DNA of 64,000 nt from Cryptomeria japonica (taxonomy: Eukaryota; Streptophyta; Pinopsida; Cupressales; Cupressaceae): the NCBI RefSeq assembly GCF_030272615.1, contig NC_081409.1, positions 26,855,406-26,919,405 of the forward strand. Direction: 5' to 3'. Below the pieces are notes generated by a model. It had not been told where the DNA came from and made no database searches. It was given only the letters and a program-made list of their open reading frames with translations. The translations under genes and the position numbers were made by a program. Shown here piece by piece: positions 11,571 through 26,000 of this stretch; the first letter of the stretch is position 1; the number at the start of each line of letters is the position of its first letter.

Positions 11571-12530
11571 TCGTAATTATATCTCTACTTTCATAGGCCC
11601 AGAACTAAATTCTCTACTTTCGTAATTATATCAAAGAACATTCTATGATATGGTGGGTATTCTACCATGTTGGTATTCACAATTGCCGAAATCATTTATC
11701 TCTTATATTATGAAATCATGTATATCTCTATATGAATATATGATGGGCATAATGTTGTCAACCATCTTAAGACTACGTGAGTCACATATTGATCATGCTT
11801 AATGCAAGTTGTAAACATTGATAGATGTCTTTCATGTTTCAAAGGATGTTATGTTATTTTGTTAGAATGTTGTTGTATATTATTATGATACACAATATTA
11901 TCCAACCATATAGAAGTGGAACCTAACTAGGAGCCTTATTGAGATCTTTGCAGTATTTTTGCATCATTTGGATATTATGATTACGTGATGTTTATTGATC
12001 TCTCACTTGTACCGTAACCTTGATAAGACTACTATCGGGGGAACTAAGGAAGTTGATTTGCTTAATAGTAGGTTATGTAGGAAATATGGATAAGGCAAGA
12101 TATTCCTAGGATGTAGTTCTATGAGGTTTCAAATATTTGGCATATTGGAACTAATAGATGTAATGTTATATTGAGAATATAAGGTGTGTATAAAGACCCC
12201 TTAAGTAGAATAACCTCCATACTAAACCTATTAGGTGAATTTTGATTGGTAGTGTTTTCTTGTGGGTTGATGTGAACTAAGATTATTTCAAGCTGAGTAA
12301 TAAGGTAGTCCTAGGTTGATAAAACAAACCCTGGGTCATTCTAGCTATTTTATGAATAATAATGGAGGAATCTGGATCAAACTTCAATATTGTTAAAGGG
12401 AAATCATTCTAGTACTCGTTACTAAATTACGAACTTATTTATGATGTACTATCCAATGCTAAGTGTTATAAATGGAAATGACGATATGATGAACCCCGAG
12501 AAGTTGTGTGTAGGTCATCTGAGAGACTTG
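11570..12530. other. No recognisable feature
   Basis: Moderately AT-rich sequence with no conserved frame, RNA gene or repeat that I can identify. It may be LTR interior, given the LTR-like motif that follows. Confidence 0.4.
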
Positions 12531-12535
12531 GTGAG

Positions 12536-12600
12536 GAGAACTACGTGTGACTTTGACCCGTTTGGAAGCGGGAACGTAGGCAATCCTTGGGTGAAGGATT
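12536..12600 (+). mobile_element. Gypsy LTR remnant with ACGTAGGCA motif
   Basis: GAACTACG...CTTTGA...GGAACGTAGGCA resembles the conserved block near the end of many plant gypsy (Tat/Ogre-like) LTRs. A second copy lies at 14009. Family assignment rests on memory of the motif. Confidence 0.4.
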
Positions 12601-12634
12601 CCCATGTGACTTCAAGTCCATAGGGATAGGGTCT

Positions 12635-12653
12635 GGGGGGGGGGGGGGGGGGG
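12635..12653. repeat. Run of 19 G
   Basis: A homopolymer of G interrupts otherwise ordinary sequence. Its exact length is likely to be variable or a sequencing uncertainty. Confidence 0.95.
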
Positions 12654-14008
12654 ATAACTCCAGGGTTTGGGGTTGTCCCTACCTTGTCAACCCTTCCTCT
12701 TTAGTAGGCTTCAAAGGAGGCCGAATAGGCATTACAATAATATGAAAGAGTTAAGAAAGTGTTATAACTCATATTTAATATTTATCATGTTTTGAATGAT
12801 TAGTTGATAAAATGAAGGTAAGACCACCTTATGGTTAGTTTGTTTATCTATTGATTAAAGAAAATCTTATGATGGGTTCAAGTGACCTTAGGCAAATGTG
12901 TAATTTAATCTTAGACCTATAAGACTCTGTGTATACTCCTAGATTAGTTAGCTATCATCTATCTATTCTAAATTAGGAATCTCTCTTCTAGTTATAGTGC
13001 TAAACCATGTACAGGTGCTAACTTTTATGACTACGAATGGATTAAGGGCCCTATGAGGGCATAGGTAGAGATTGTATACCTCATTGCATATGCTACACTT
13101 CTCCATCTGAGGTGATCACCAATGGAAATCCTATGGCCCACATAAGATAAGCTTATCCGCTCGAGATTGATAGTAGACAAGGAGCGTACTATGTCGGTAG
13201 ACTGACAGTCATACCCCCTAGTTAGCGGATGGTTATCACTAGTTGCATACAAGCGAGAGATAACCCGCTTGGATCTAGGGTTTTGGAGAGATTCTACTAG
13301 GAGCATGTGGGCCTTGGAGCCAACAACATGCCAGTGATGGATGTCCTTATTGCTTAGTCATCCGATGGACTACAAGGAAGAGAATTTCTAATGAAGGATA
13401 GGTAGGTAATAATTGGATTAATCTCATTGTATAACTTTGGGTGTATCTTGATATGGAAATGGTATACTTAACTTGTTAGGATGAGGATAGATACCTAGTG
13501 TAGTATGGGATAAATTGAACCTTGTTCCCAATTTCTCGTTGGTGCAAAAGACTAGACAAAAGAATGTGTCCCACGATGTAGTGCACTATGGGCAAGTGGG
13601 TAGCTAGTGTTATGGATATGTCAGCTCCTCACTGTGTAAATGATAGTCACTATATACAAGAAATATATATTGAAGCTAGACCCTATGATTATGGAATGTA
13701 TGCTAGAGCTAGTCACTTTACATATGTGACATAAGCTAGATGTATTCATCACATGTGTGATGTGTACAAGTTAGTCCCATGTGTTAATGGAAATTGTGCT
13801 TGTATCACTCTTTATGGAAATGGAAACTTTTGGAAGTATTTGACCCCTATGTGATTGTTTACGCATGTACACTACCTAATGGTCGATGGTTGTCTTCTAT
13901 TGATATAAACTAAGATTAATTGATTGCATAAGATTAATAATCAATGCTAAGGAGAGATCAAGGATATTATACAGGAGGAGAGTAGGATCTCCCTCTAACC
14001 TTTGGGGT
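12654..14008. other. No gene seen; probable retroelement interior
   Basis: The stretch lies between two copies of a gypsy LTR motif but shows no gag or pol similarity by eye. It could be the inside of a small non-autonomous element. Confidence 0.35.
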
Positions 14009-14080
14009 CGAACTACGAAGCCTTTGATTTGTCTCGAAGGGATACGTAGGCAGGGTCATTGGGAATGAACCCTTGAGGAT
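14009..14080 (+). mobile_element. Second gypsy LTR-motif copy
   Basis: GAACTACG, CTTTGAT and GGGATACGTAGGCAG occur in the same order and spacing as at 12536, 1,473 bp away in the same orientation. The following bases (AAGTC...TCCAATAGGGAT) also resemble the sequence after the first copy. Confidence 0.4.
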
Positions 14081-15129
14081 TAAGTCTAGGTCCAATAGGG
14101 ATCTTGACCTTAAGAGCTTACCACCTTGAGTGCAAGCATAAGTGGTGGTGTGGAAATTAACCACTACGACAATTGAAGAAATTAAGAAGTTGACTTTTCT
14201 AAGTTAGATTGAAAAGTTTGTTTAATTAAGTTGGTACTTGTAAAATACAAATTGTAGTGTCCAAGGGGTGGTCTTTACACAAAGCCTCCATAAACACTTC
14301 TAAAACATAAAACTCCCTACTTGCACTCCATGTGAATAATCAAATGAGAATCATGTAATTTCCTATCCTAATCAATATGTCTTTTCCTCATATATGCAAC
14401 ACACAATAAATGCTCAATCCACCTTAGCCAACAAGTTGAAGGTTATGATAGACAACTCGTCAACCTCAACAACTACTCGTGTGCTTGATTTTATAGAAAT
14501 AAAGCTTAATTAAACCACCAAGTGGTTTTACATAGATTATGTCTCTAATACTATGAGCTTATAAAATAATATCCCCCTCATTTATTTTTTGGTACTAAGT
14601 TTTTTTAATCTTAAATACTCTTCTAATGTGTAACCCATATTATATATTTATCTCGATCTATTACATACAACATATAGAATAGTCCCAAGAATGTATAACC
14701 CATGTGATGCACAAATCTCTAAATTCCCTAGATGCACCACAAATAATTATTAGTTTTATATTATAGGTATTATGCAAGGTGAACAATACAACTTTTCTCA
14801 ACATCATCCCACTTGATGTATACATTACATAAGGGATAAAAAGTAAATGTAAACATCAAGGGAATAATCCCTATGGACAACATTTATCGTCACACATCTG
14901 AGTGTTCCATGTACTCCATTAAGGTGACTACAAAAATTACCAAGGTGACTACCATCTCAAACAAGAACTATATCTCATGCTCTATCATTCTAATGCATAA
15001 AAGAGAAGACCCAATTCAATGAGACACCACACTAGTTGTCACATAGAAGCATGAATTATACTTCAAGCTAATATCCAAACATAAAAACTAAATCCAACGG
15101 TAACAAATATTCTTGAGTAGCTACTAAGA
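14081..15129. other. No recognisable feature
   Basis: AT-rich, with no coding frame or repeat recognised. Confidence 0.4.
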
Positions 15130-16566
15130 ATTGTTAAACACACCACAAGACTGAGAGGGGTGGCAGTGTGGGGAGAGAGGGTGAATCAGTCCAGACCTCA
15201 AAATACTTTGCTTCTAGCTAATTAAACTTCAAACCATAATTAACTTATTTACTGCAGTTATGAAACATGAAAGGACAAAGCATAACACACCCATGAACAC
15301 CAAATTTATGTGGAAAAGCCTAAATAGGGAAAAACCACAATGAGAATCACACTCACAATATGAATAATTGATTACAATGTTTAGGCTCAAGGCTAAGGAG
15401 CTCACTAGCCCTTAAAGGATTTGCAAGACTAAGGTGCACAACCTTAGGGCAAGATACAAATATGCACAAACTACCAAAAGAAAGTTGGAACGTGCCTTCT
15501 TAGTTAGGTCCAAAGAATCAAATGAATTGAAATGAATAAGATCTCCTAATCATGAAATTATCCTTGAACCATTGTGTCAAGTGACCAATGTCATGGCAAA
15601 CACATCTGACCTCAAACTCTATCTTAATGCTCTTCACAATTGTCTTTTGTGCTTTTGCTATACCAAATCTGCTTATGCACCATTCAAATCCACTTCATAT
15701 CAATTCACATACATCCCATTACTCAACTCATATATTGGCACTCCTATATATACAAGATAATTTGTTGAAACCCTAAAGTAGGTTGGCTACAGATAGAATA
15801 TACAAAATTACATAAATTCGGCCACCTGCACCTATAACATATATTTTGATCCCGTCTAGGAGATAGAGGAGACCCAAGCACACCCTTTCCAAAAAATTCC
15901 AATGAACCACACACACTAACACATCCTCCAAGGTCAACACAATATGAAATGTGTAGATAAATAATGTAGCACGCGAACTAGTCGACCCAAAACATCTTCC
16001 AGTCTACAAAAATCAATGCATATCTGTACACACCACGATGAGACCCATATCAACCTTCAAACACAACCACCAAAGTATATCCAGACCAAAGAGGGGTAAT
16101 CCAAATAGGATACATCACCACAGTCAACCGAAAAAAAACCAATTGACAACATAGACTCAAAACATCATAACTTCACTTTCTGATCAATCCATCACCATAA
16201 AACTAAACTGTAACACTACAAAAACCAAATGAACATGTCCTCATGTCCTCTTAGTTGCAACACTTGAATTCACAAATTAGAGAACTGCCAAGCATTCTCC
16301 AGACAAATTCTGACAGACAACCACTATCAAAAACAGCAACCACCTCTACCATCTAAGCAACAAAGGACTCATAAACTTGATAGTACAACATACAAAGATC
16401 ATAAAAATTATATATAGAATTGCACGCCATAATCTTCACATACCAAAGGGATGCAAAACATTCTTCCACTGGGACATTAAAAGCTCTTTCTTGCGTAAAT
16501 ACTATTTCTTGCATATTGAAACTTCCACTACACCAACCTTCTAGAAATACCTCAGCCTCACTCAAT
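15130..16566 (-). mobile_element. Copia-type LTR, probably solo or partial
   Basis: It shares the landmark GAGAGGGTGAATCAGTCC and a downstream GTGGAAAAGCCTAAATAGGG block with the other copia LTRs in this window, in the same order. The minus strand has a TATATATAGGAG box near 15740-15751. It lies head to tail against the LTR at 16567. Exact ends and target duplication were not determined. Confidence 0.45.
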
Positions 16567-17822
16567 TGATGGACTTGAAGAGCACTAAGAGGGGGGGTGA
16601 ATCAGTGACTCTAAAACAAACACAACTTCAAACACTAACCAGTAGATGAACTTAACCAAGCATTTAAACAAAATACATGCTATCCAAAATGAAATAACAA
16701 CATCCACATAAATTAGAACATCCACCATAACACAAGTGTTTAAATGTGGAAAACCCGAATACATAAAAACCACGGTGAGATGGAACTCACAAGTTAACTA
16801 TCTGCAGTAATAGATAACTGACCGCTTAAGGTCTTACAAAGTGCTCTGCTAGGAGCGAATCTTGTTAGAGATCCCAAGCTTCATTAGAAGCTTATACCCT
16901 GTTAAGAGTACTACCCTGTTAGGAGTAACCTCATTGGAGGATTTGAGAATCCAAACTAATGGATCACCTTGTTAGAAGATTTGTACAATGAAGCTTGTTA
17001 GAGCTTACCCAGTTATGGGATTTGATTATGTTGTAATGATTAGAAAACAACAAGAAAGGTTTGATCAGTTCTGAGTAGCACAAGACTTGCTTGATCAGAT
17101 CATTCTAAGTACATTCAACACTGCTCTTCATCTTAACACTTATCACTCTTCAACAAAAGCTTTCACTCTTTATGCACATCGGTATTCGCATAAAATCCTC
17201 TTCTATATCAGTTCTCTCTCTTAAATGATTCACTAAGTTGTCTTTAAATAGACATACAAATCTTATGTCGGCCATAGGAAATCAAAACACAATTTCCTAG
17301 GTGCAGTGTATCTAGACAAGGAAACATAACTCATCACAAAAATGACCATCAAGAAAACGGTGTTGGTAACTCATCACAAAATCAGATACCGGTTAGAACA
17401 GTCAATACCGATTGGCACAAAACATGTGAACCGTTGTCCTAGAATCTTCCATTTGATCTCCATCTTCATTTTCATCTTCATTTTGATGTTGACTTAATGT
17501 AACCACATGTTATCTCTTAAGCACATACCGGTTGACACAGAGTACCAGTTAGAGATAGACCTTAAACATACCGGTTAATAGTGTAAACCAATGAAGTTAC
17601 ACCGGTAGTCAATGTAATCATGTGTGTGTGTGAGAGTGTTTCATCAATGACAACAAGTGATGAATACATTACAATCATCATCAAGCCAACATCATTATCA
17701 CTACTAGACCACACAACAACATCATAACATACATTTCCAAACCATCTACAACACATAGTAACATCCATGACAACACAAGATAGGTTGACATCAATGACAA
17801 CACAACACAACTCAATTTTCCA
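16567..17822 (-). mobile_element. 3' LTR of truncated copia element
   Basis: The boundaries read TG at 16567 and CA at 17822, with a polypurine tract (AAAAAGGGGGAGAATTT on the minus strand, 17823-17839) just outside on the internal side. The interior contains the GAGGGGGGGTGAATCAGT landmark, a series of CTGTTAGAG-like words spaced 20-40 bp, and several ATACCGGTT words. All are shared with the copia LTR at 37954. A TATA-like box is near 17243-17250 (minus). Confidence 0.65.
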
Positions 17823-17839
17823 AAATTCTCCCCCTTTTT

Positions 17840-20500
17840 CATTGACCATCTTTATATTCTTTCAAATTGGAATCATCATCCTTCTTATACCATAAATCAT
17901 AATTTGGAGTCCCTTTCAAATATTTGAATATCTTCTTTACTGCTTGATCATGAGATTGTTTAGGACTAGCTTAATATCTAGCCACCAAACAAACAACCTA
18001 CATAATATATGGTCTTGAAGCAATCATGTACAACAATCCCCCAATCACAGATCTATATTTGTTATTATCAACATCCGGAGATCCATCATCCTTGTTTAAC
18101 TTACAACAATAGCCATAGGAATGTCAATCGGTTTAGAATTCTTCATCTCAAACTTCTTCAACATCTCTTTGATATACTTGGTGTGATAAATAAAAGTGTC
18201 TGAAGATGAAGGAAAAATGATAGCTCACCTATCATAAACATCCCAAATTCCTTCTACATATTTTCTACAAATTTCCTACATACACTATCATCTCCTCCAA
18301 ATATGATATCATCAACATACGCAACAATCAATCAATAATTTATCAATTTCAATTTTGAAATAAATGTTGTTATCTATAGTACCTTTTTTGAAATTATGTT
18401 GCAATAAATACTTATCCAACCTTGTATTCCAAGCTCTAGGAGACTGCTTGAGTCCATAAAGTGCCTTCTTGTGTTTGAAAACCATATCCAGATCTTCAGA
18501 CAGGTTGAAACCATCTGGTTGTTCAATGTATACTTCTTTCTCTAGTTCTCCATTCAAGAATATTGACTTGACATCCATTTGATGCACTTTCATGTTTTTG
18601 TAAGTAGCAAATGAAAGAAAACATCCTTATAGCCTCCATTCTTGCAACTAGAGCAAAATTCTCCTCAAAGTATATACCTTCAACTTGTGAATAACCCTTA
18701 TACACCAATCTTGCCTTGTTCCTTGCAAAGTATTTTTCTTCTTCATTCTTTTTGTTTCAGAACACTCACTTAGTTCCCACACATTCTTATCTGTCAGTCT
18801 AATTACAAGTTCCCATGTTTGATTCTTCTCTAACTAATTCAACCCCTCTTCCATTGCCTTAATCCAACTTTCATCCTTTCTAGATTCCACATAGGTCTTT
18901 GGTTCCACCTGAGATAAGAAACAATAGTTTGCTTGTTCACTATTTTCTGTAAGTCTTCTTCTTGTTTGAACTCATTATTCTTGTCTCCAATAATTTGTTC
19001 CTCTTATGATTTTTCTTCACATACTTTGTTGGTATCTTAGGAGTCTGTTCAGGTTTCTTTTCTTTTGCACTTGTCTCTTCTTTCTTTTCTAGAAAAGCCT
19101 TTTCTTTGGCAACCACTGGAACAATCTCAATTTCTATCTCAAATTCAGGTACAGTCTTTGTTTGATTCCATTCTTCACTAACTCTAACATTTACACTCTC
19201 AACAATATTATTCAACCTCTTGTTGTAACACTAGTAAGACTTACTCCTTGTAGAATATCCCAATAATATGCCTTCATCTGATCTTCCATCAATTTTCTCT
19301 AGATCATTTTCATCTCGCCATATGTAGCACTTGCTTCCAAATATTTTGAAATACTTGATTGTAGGAGGTCTTCCATTCCATATCTCATAAGGTGTCTTTG
19401 TGTGATTCACTCTTATCTGAACCCTGTTAAGAACAAAAAACAATATGCACAACCTCTTTCCAATACACATTAGACAGGTTAGCATCCTTCATCATAGTTC
19501 TAACCATTTCAACAATTGTCCTATTCTTTCTTTCCACTACATTTTGTTGATGGGTCCTAGGAGTAGAAAAATGTCTTCTAATACCATGCTCTTCACATAA
19601 TCTATCAAATTCATTTGAAGTAAACTCTCCTCCTCTATCAGATCTTAAATATTTGATTCTAGCATAAAATTGATTCTCAACCATAGACTTGAATACTTTA
19701 AACCTTTCTAATGCTTTAGATTTTTCTCTCAAGAAAGTAACCCATGTCATTCTAGAATAATCATCAATATAAGAAAAATAAAATATCTTTCACCATTCAG
19801 TCCTCTTGTCCTTGTAGGTCCACATAGGTCTATATGAACCAACTCCAAAGGTCTTGAAGTTGAATACTCCTTGTTCTTGAATCTCCTCTTTGTTTACTTT
19901 CATAGCTAACATTCCCTGCACAATATCAATAGGTTTGATAATCTTTGGTAGGTCTCCTACAACCTGAATAGAACTGATCTTCACCATATTGTCAAAATTG
20001 ACATGTCTCATCCTTTTGTGCCACAACCAACATTCACTACTTTGTGCCAACATACAAGTGCTACCACTATTATCCTTCACATTGTAAACATTGTCATTAG
20101 TTCTTATACCTTCTACAACTAATCTTCTAAAACTTCCTTTTCCGATTTCACATCCAGACCCATGAAATATGACCTTAAAACCTTTTCTGTGCATATGACT
20201 TGCACTTAAAATATTATGTCTCAAGTCCTTAACGTAATAAACATCACCAGTCTTATGCTTACTATCAATTAAAATAGTACCTTTACCACAATAGGTGCAA
20301 CTTCCTCTCCTGCAAAGTTTACAGAGCCGCCATCATAATTCTCTAGATCAATGAACTTTCCTTTATCACTTGTTATATGATCTGAACATCCGGAGTCAAT
20401 TATCCATACCTTAGGTTTCCACCTTTGCATGCAATGCAAACTTCTTATTCTCTAGTTTTTCACTATCTTTCACATATTTCGGATAAGTTGTGACAAGTAT
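17840..20500 (-). pseudogene. Copia pol relic: integrase and N-terminal RT, RNase H missing
   Basis: Reading the minus strand from about 20500 downward: a GAG-pre-integrase region (WLWHKRMRHVNFDN, about 20095), the integrase core (MTWVTFLREKSKALERF; SDRGGEFTSNEF; QQNVVERKNRT), the FGSKCYIWRDE linker, a Lys/Glu-rich spacer, then RT ([44 protein letters not shown]). The frame is broken repeatedly. Past about 18310 only short RT remnants remain before the PPT, so the second half of RT and RNase H have been deleted. Gag and the 5' LTR are also absent: recognisable copia sequence ends near 20500. It is the same broad lineage as the element at 37954 but clearly diverged and not autonomous. Confidence 0.85.
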
Positions 20501-23020
20501 GATCTTATTAAAGAAAAAATAGAAAATCATTATCAATACCCAACCATAGAGAAACTAAGGTGGAACAAACCAAATAATCCATTCCCAAAATCATCCTTTG
20601 CGCTCCTCAAATAATCTCTCCCAAACTATCATCCATGAGAAAACAAAGGAAAACTAACTCATGTTGATCAATCTTCAAATAAGCTCTCTAGAACTAACAT
20701 TTATGGCTAAAGACTCATTCCCATGAGAAAATAAATAATAAAATATAATTCATTTAAGAATAAGGTGGGGAATACCTATCAAATAATTTTTCATTAAGAG
20801 AACCAAGAGAGGTGAATGATATTGCTCCTCCAAGATGCACCAAGCCACCACAACTCACTCCAAGAATGAATGCTTTTACAAGTCCATGTCGAACTCATGT
20901 CTGGCCTAAGTGTAGGCACCTCAATATTCCTATTGAAACCTCAAAAAAAAAAAATTGTCTCAACACACAATATCCAAGAACAAGACATCTCCTAGCCTCA
21001 CAAAAGCATACAAATTTTTGACCTAGAATGTGAGAACAATGGGTAAAGAGAAAATAGATAAATAACGGATTAGACATAAAAATAATTAAATTCAGAAATA
21101 ATATATGACATAAAAACAATAATTCTTCTTAAATTTTTAAATAAATTGAGCTTAAAGAATCCAACAATTCCCCATACAAAGCTCTCCCATATGCAAAACC
21201 AATAAGATCCCCTTATACCAAAAAGATAAAAAAAATCTTTTATTTTGTTAGTGTGTATTTGAAACATTTATAGACGACCATTTTCATTTGGAAGGCCTCT
21301 CTCAATTTGAATGCATCCTAATCAATCAGATATTCCTGTATAAAGGAGAAGGGGTGCCACGGTCTTCTTGTTACATAGTTCTAGTGTGAAGATCCACATC
21401 TAGTGATGCAATTCCAAACACCCATATAAAATATATGTACATAAGGTGAAACCATTCTTTGTTCGCATTTCCCACCAATGCCTCTCTAAATAGAAAATCA
21501 TCAACCTTTACATTACAAAAAACTTATAGTCTTGATCCCTTTGCATTACCATTCTTTGGTTTATAATTATGTTTGTTCCGTTCATCTACAACATTTCATT
21601 GAAGCCAACCAACTAGTATGGAACTATAGGTTTCTTGTAATCCTTTGACGATTGAATTCTAGCTTTATAGTTTTCATGTTCAAAATTTTTGACATAATCT
21701 TGGGATTCAATCATAAATGTATAATCTATTTCACGTACTACAATTTATAGCGGGTTGTCTAATTCCTACAATCTAATGTTGGATTGCATTCTAGAAAAAT
21801 GTTTGATGGACCTATTCTATCAATTTCAAAAATACCTTGTGTTTTCCAAATTCCTTGTTTCAAAATAAGAGTTTAACTGGTTCTTTGTATCACTATAATT
21901 TTCAAAACAAATTGCTTTCGAGCTCACTATCTGTTTCCCTTGATTACCACAATTATTGCAAACTAATATACTATTTGACATACAAGAAACAAGTGTTGGA
22001 AAGTTCGACATTGGTGTGATAAATTTTGTCAAACATGTCACAAGCTATAACTTTTCACATACATTCCTTTGCATGTTGAATATTTTTTACTCTACTCTCA
22101 AGCTCTCATTTTAGTGCAAGCCATAGAAAATGATGACAGGGTCATGGAATTTGATATTTTACCTACTTACTCCATTTGCTTGAAGTTTATAAACCTTTGC
22201 AATAGATGCAAGGCATAAGGAATACTCAAAGAGGTTATGGGATTTGGATGTACCCAAGGTAGTTGTATTTACTTAGAAATTTCAAAATATCTTTTGTGAC
22301 AGATCCATTTTGTATATACCTCTAGTTATTGCATTCTCTGAAACAAGGTTTTGACCAAGCACTATATTAAAAATGTCAAGCACATCTTCTTCCTTTGACA
22401 TTTCTAAATGATAATATTTTTTATTAAATAAGTAGGGATTTAGAAAGGATCCTGACCTTTATACAAACAAAATATTAAGCCATAAGTCCAACAAAACACC
22501 AAACAACAATAACAAAACAACTACAAAACAACAAGAGATACAAAAACACTAAAACTAACAAAAAAACAACCTAAAATGATGTGCAACTCACTAACTAATT
22601 TCATAGAATTTTGAAACATTTGTAATACATAAATGAAATAATAACACCCACTAAAAACATATCAATGGTTTCATGATATACAAATCGTGCTTTTAAGAAA
22701 TTCAGAAAAAACTGATTAAGAATTCAATAGTTTACAAATCCAATGCATTACACATTCAATGTATGAGAAACTAAGACATTTATGTGCTTTAAATCTTGAA
22801 AACATTGGGCAGGCAACAACCAAGTTACAAGAGCTTGTTGATGTACATAATATAAGTGGCATCTCGGTTTGATAATACTTCCATGGCAATAATGTATATA
22901 ACATTTATACTAGCAATCACACCTTGGTGTGCAATGGGTATGCCGAAGAGGCATGGAAGGTTGATTAGGAGAAAAACATTGTCTATTTTTTGCATACATT
23001 TGTGTTGTACATGAGGTTTA
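20501..23020. other. No recognisable gene or repeat
   Basis: 2.5 kb of AT-rich DNA with only short chance frames. I find no retroelement motif, RNA gene or strong tandem repeat. Confidence 0.4.
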
Positions 23021-24115
<1,095 letters not shown>

Positions 24116-24535
24116 ATGGAACCTAATCAGACTCGAAGGTTAATTTTTCCCTACTTCTATCGGCGTGGTTTCTCCCCACATTTTTCGACAAGGATTTGGG
24201 GGTAGCACCCCAAGGTGGGGTCAAGGGGCATCATGTGTTATTTTTCTATTGGGTGACATGTTGTAACCCTAATTTTGTAACCAACATAAGTCTTGATAAA
24301 AAAGGCTAAGGATTAGGGGTTTCTTGTAGATAATTTTATAGCATTTTGTAGCGGTATTGAGTTGCAAGGGATTGTTGGTTGTAATCGGTTTTGATTTACT
24401 AGATAATAATAATGGACCCTTTATTTGGTGGATGTAGCCTGAGATTGGGTGAACCACGCTAAATATTGTCTCTTCACTGTTATTATTTATGTGTTTTTCA
24501 TTCCTGTGTTAATATTTATCTGCATATAATTGATA
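24116..24535 (+). mobile_element. Probable copia LTR fragment inside the purine tract
   Basis: The segment ends with GATGTAGCCTGAGATTGGGT and GTGAACCACGCTAAATATTG. This is close to the GxxGxACCACGTAAAT block near the 3' end of many plant copia LTRs. It interrupts the GA-rich DNA cleanly on both sides. The family call is from memory of the motif. Confidence 0.35.
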
Positions 24536-24540
24536 TTTTT

Positions 24541-25154
24541 CTACATGCAATTCCTAACAATAAAGAGAAACAAAGAGATATAAATATATAGTAGGAGAGA
24601 TGGAGAGAACGAGAGATAAATGTAAACATAATGAGATATAGATAGAAAGTGGGGAGAGCTAGAGAGATAGAGATACAAGGCGGCAAGAATGAGAGAGAAG
24701 GTGATAGAGAAAAGTAATAAAAAGAGAGTATAAGGAGAGGGAGAAAGCACATTTCCCTCACTTTGTTGGGGGAGGAGAGCCCACTTTCCTTGTTGCTCCA
24801 CTCCTATGGTAGCAACGATGACAGCTGCAATGGAAGCTGAAAAATACGGGGGATGGAGTGGATCCTCTTTGTTCCGAGTTTTGGGTTAGGAAACAGAGGA
24901 AAACAAGACTGCCCTTTTTTTCTAAAGCCACTTGTCTGCCATATTTCTTTTTCTATATTAGGCCACCGCCGATAGTTAGATTGGAACAAGTAGTGCCAGG
25001 TGATAGAGAGAGGAGAAAGATAAAGAGATAGAAATAGAGATGTAGGGAGGGAGAAATAGGAAGAATGTGTGTATGAGAGAGATATGGAGAAATATAGACA
25101 TATAGATATTTAAATAGACAGATAGGGAGGAGAGAAATAGAGAGATATATAAAG

Positions 25155-25230
<76 letters not shown>

Positions 25231-25345
25231 TTGATATATAGAGGTAGAGAGAGGGAGAGATGGAGTGAACAAGATAGATATAGATAGAGAGGGAGGGTTG
25301 GAGATGGGAAGATAGAGGAGAGAGAAAGAGATAGAATGTGTATAT
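24541..25345. repeat. Continuation of purine-rich tract with (GT)n and (GA)n
   Basis: GA-rich words occupy 24541-24740 and 25000-25345, separated by about 250 bp of ordinary sequence. A (GT)n run (25157-25184) passes directly into (GA)n (25185-25228). Confidence 0.85.
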
Positions 25346-25735
25346 ATATAGTTAATTATCATATAATCACATATATAGTTATATATTATACTATATGTAT
25401 ATGCTAATATTATTAGATATATGTTTTAGTAATTATATATATTATTATTTTTAACATATGATATAGTTATTAATAATATAAAATTATTATATATAAATAA
25501 TTTAAATAATTTAAAATTATAAATAATATAATATAGTATATCATATAATATATACAATTGATAACTATATTTATTATAACTGATAATATTAATTGTATAA
25601 TAAACATTTTATATATATTACATTAATTTATAATATTTATTAATAATATATATAATATTATATTATAATTATTGTTAGTACTAATATATAATATATATAA
25701 TATACTTACTATATATATTATTGATAAATGCTTTT
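25346..25735. repeat. AT-rich low-complexity block
   Basis: TATA/ATTA words dominate with almost no G or C for nearly 400 bp. Confidence 0.9.
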
Positions 25736-25930
25736 GACTGGAACTTATAACCAATGAAATCACATAATAAAAAACCCCATTACGAGACATTAACACCTCC
25801 AATTTTTATCTATTAATTCCATTCATATCCTCCTTATCTCTCCAAATTCTTTTGACTGGAACTTATCTATTGATTCAACTTCCATTCTTTCAGTGGGAAT
25901 CAACGCAGGAAACACGCATGACCAACAAGG

Positions 25931-26000
25931 GAAGCAATTCAAACCGATGACCACCCTATCCTAGGGCTCGTGACATACCGTCACACTACGGGGTGACCCC
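25931..26000 (-). mobile_element. Possible tRNA-derived SINE head
   Basis: On the minus strand, starting at 26000 with GGGGTCACCCCGTAGTG, there is an A-box-like TAGTGTGACGG followed about 45 bases later by a B-box-like GGTTTGAATTG. Together these look like an internal pol III promoter. The body would extend left toward 25750. No tail or target duplication was established. Confidence 0.3.

Noticed and set aside
16353-16565. 70-codon minus-strand frame that reads like protein
   Set aside because: It lies within an LTR-like block, has no splice-site context and no repeat of the pattern; judged a chance frame.
24976-25362. 128-codon frame with His-Thr repeats
   Set aside because: Translation of (GT)n/(GA)n microsatellite.
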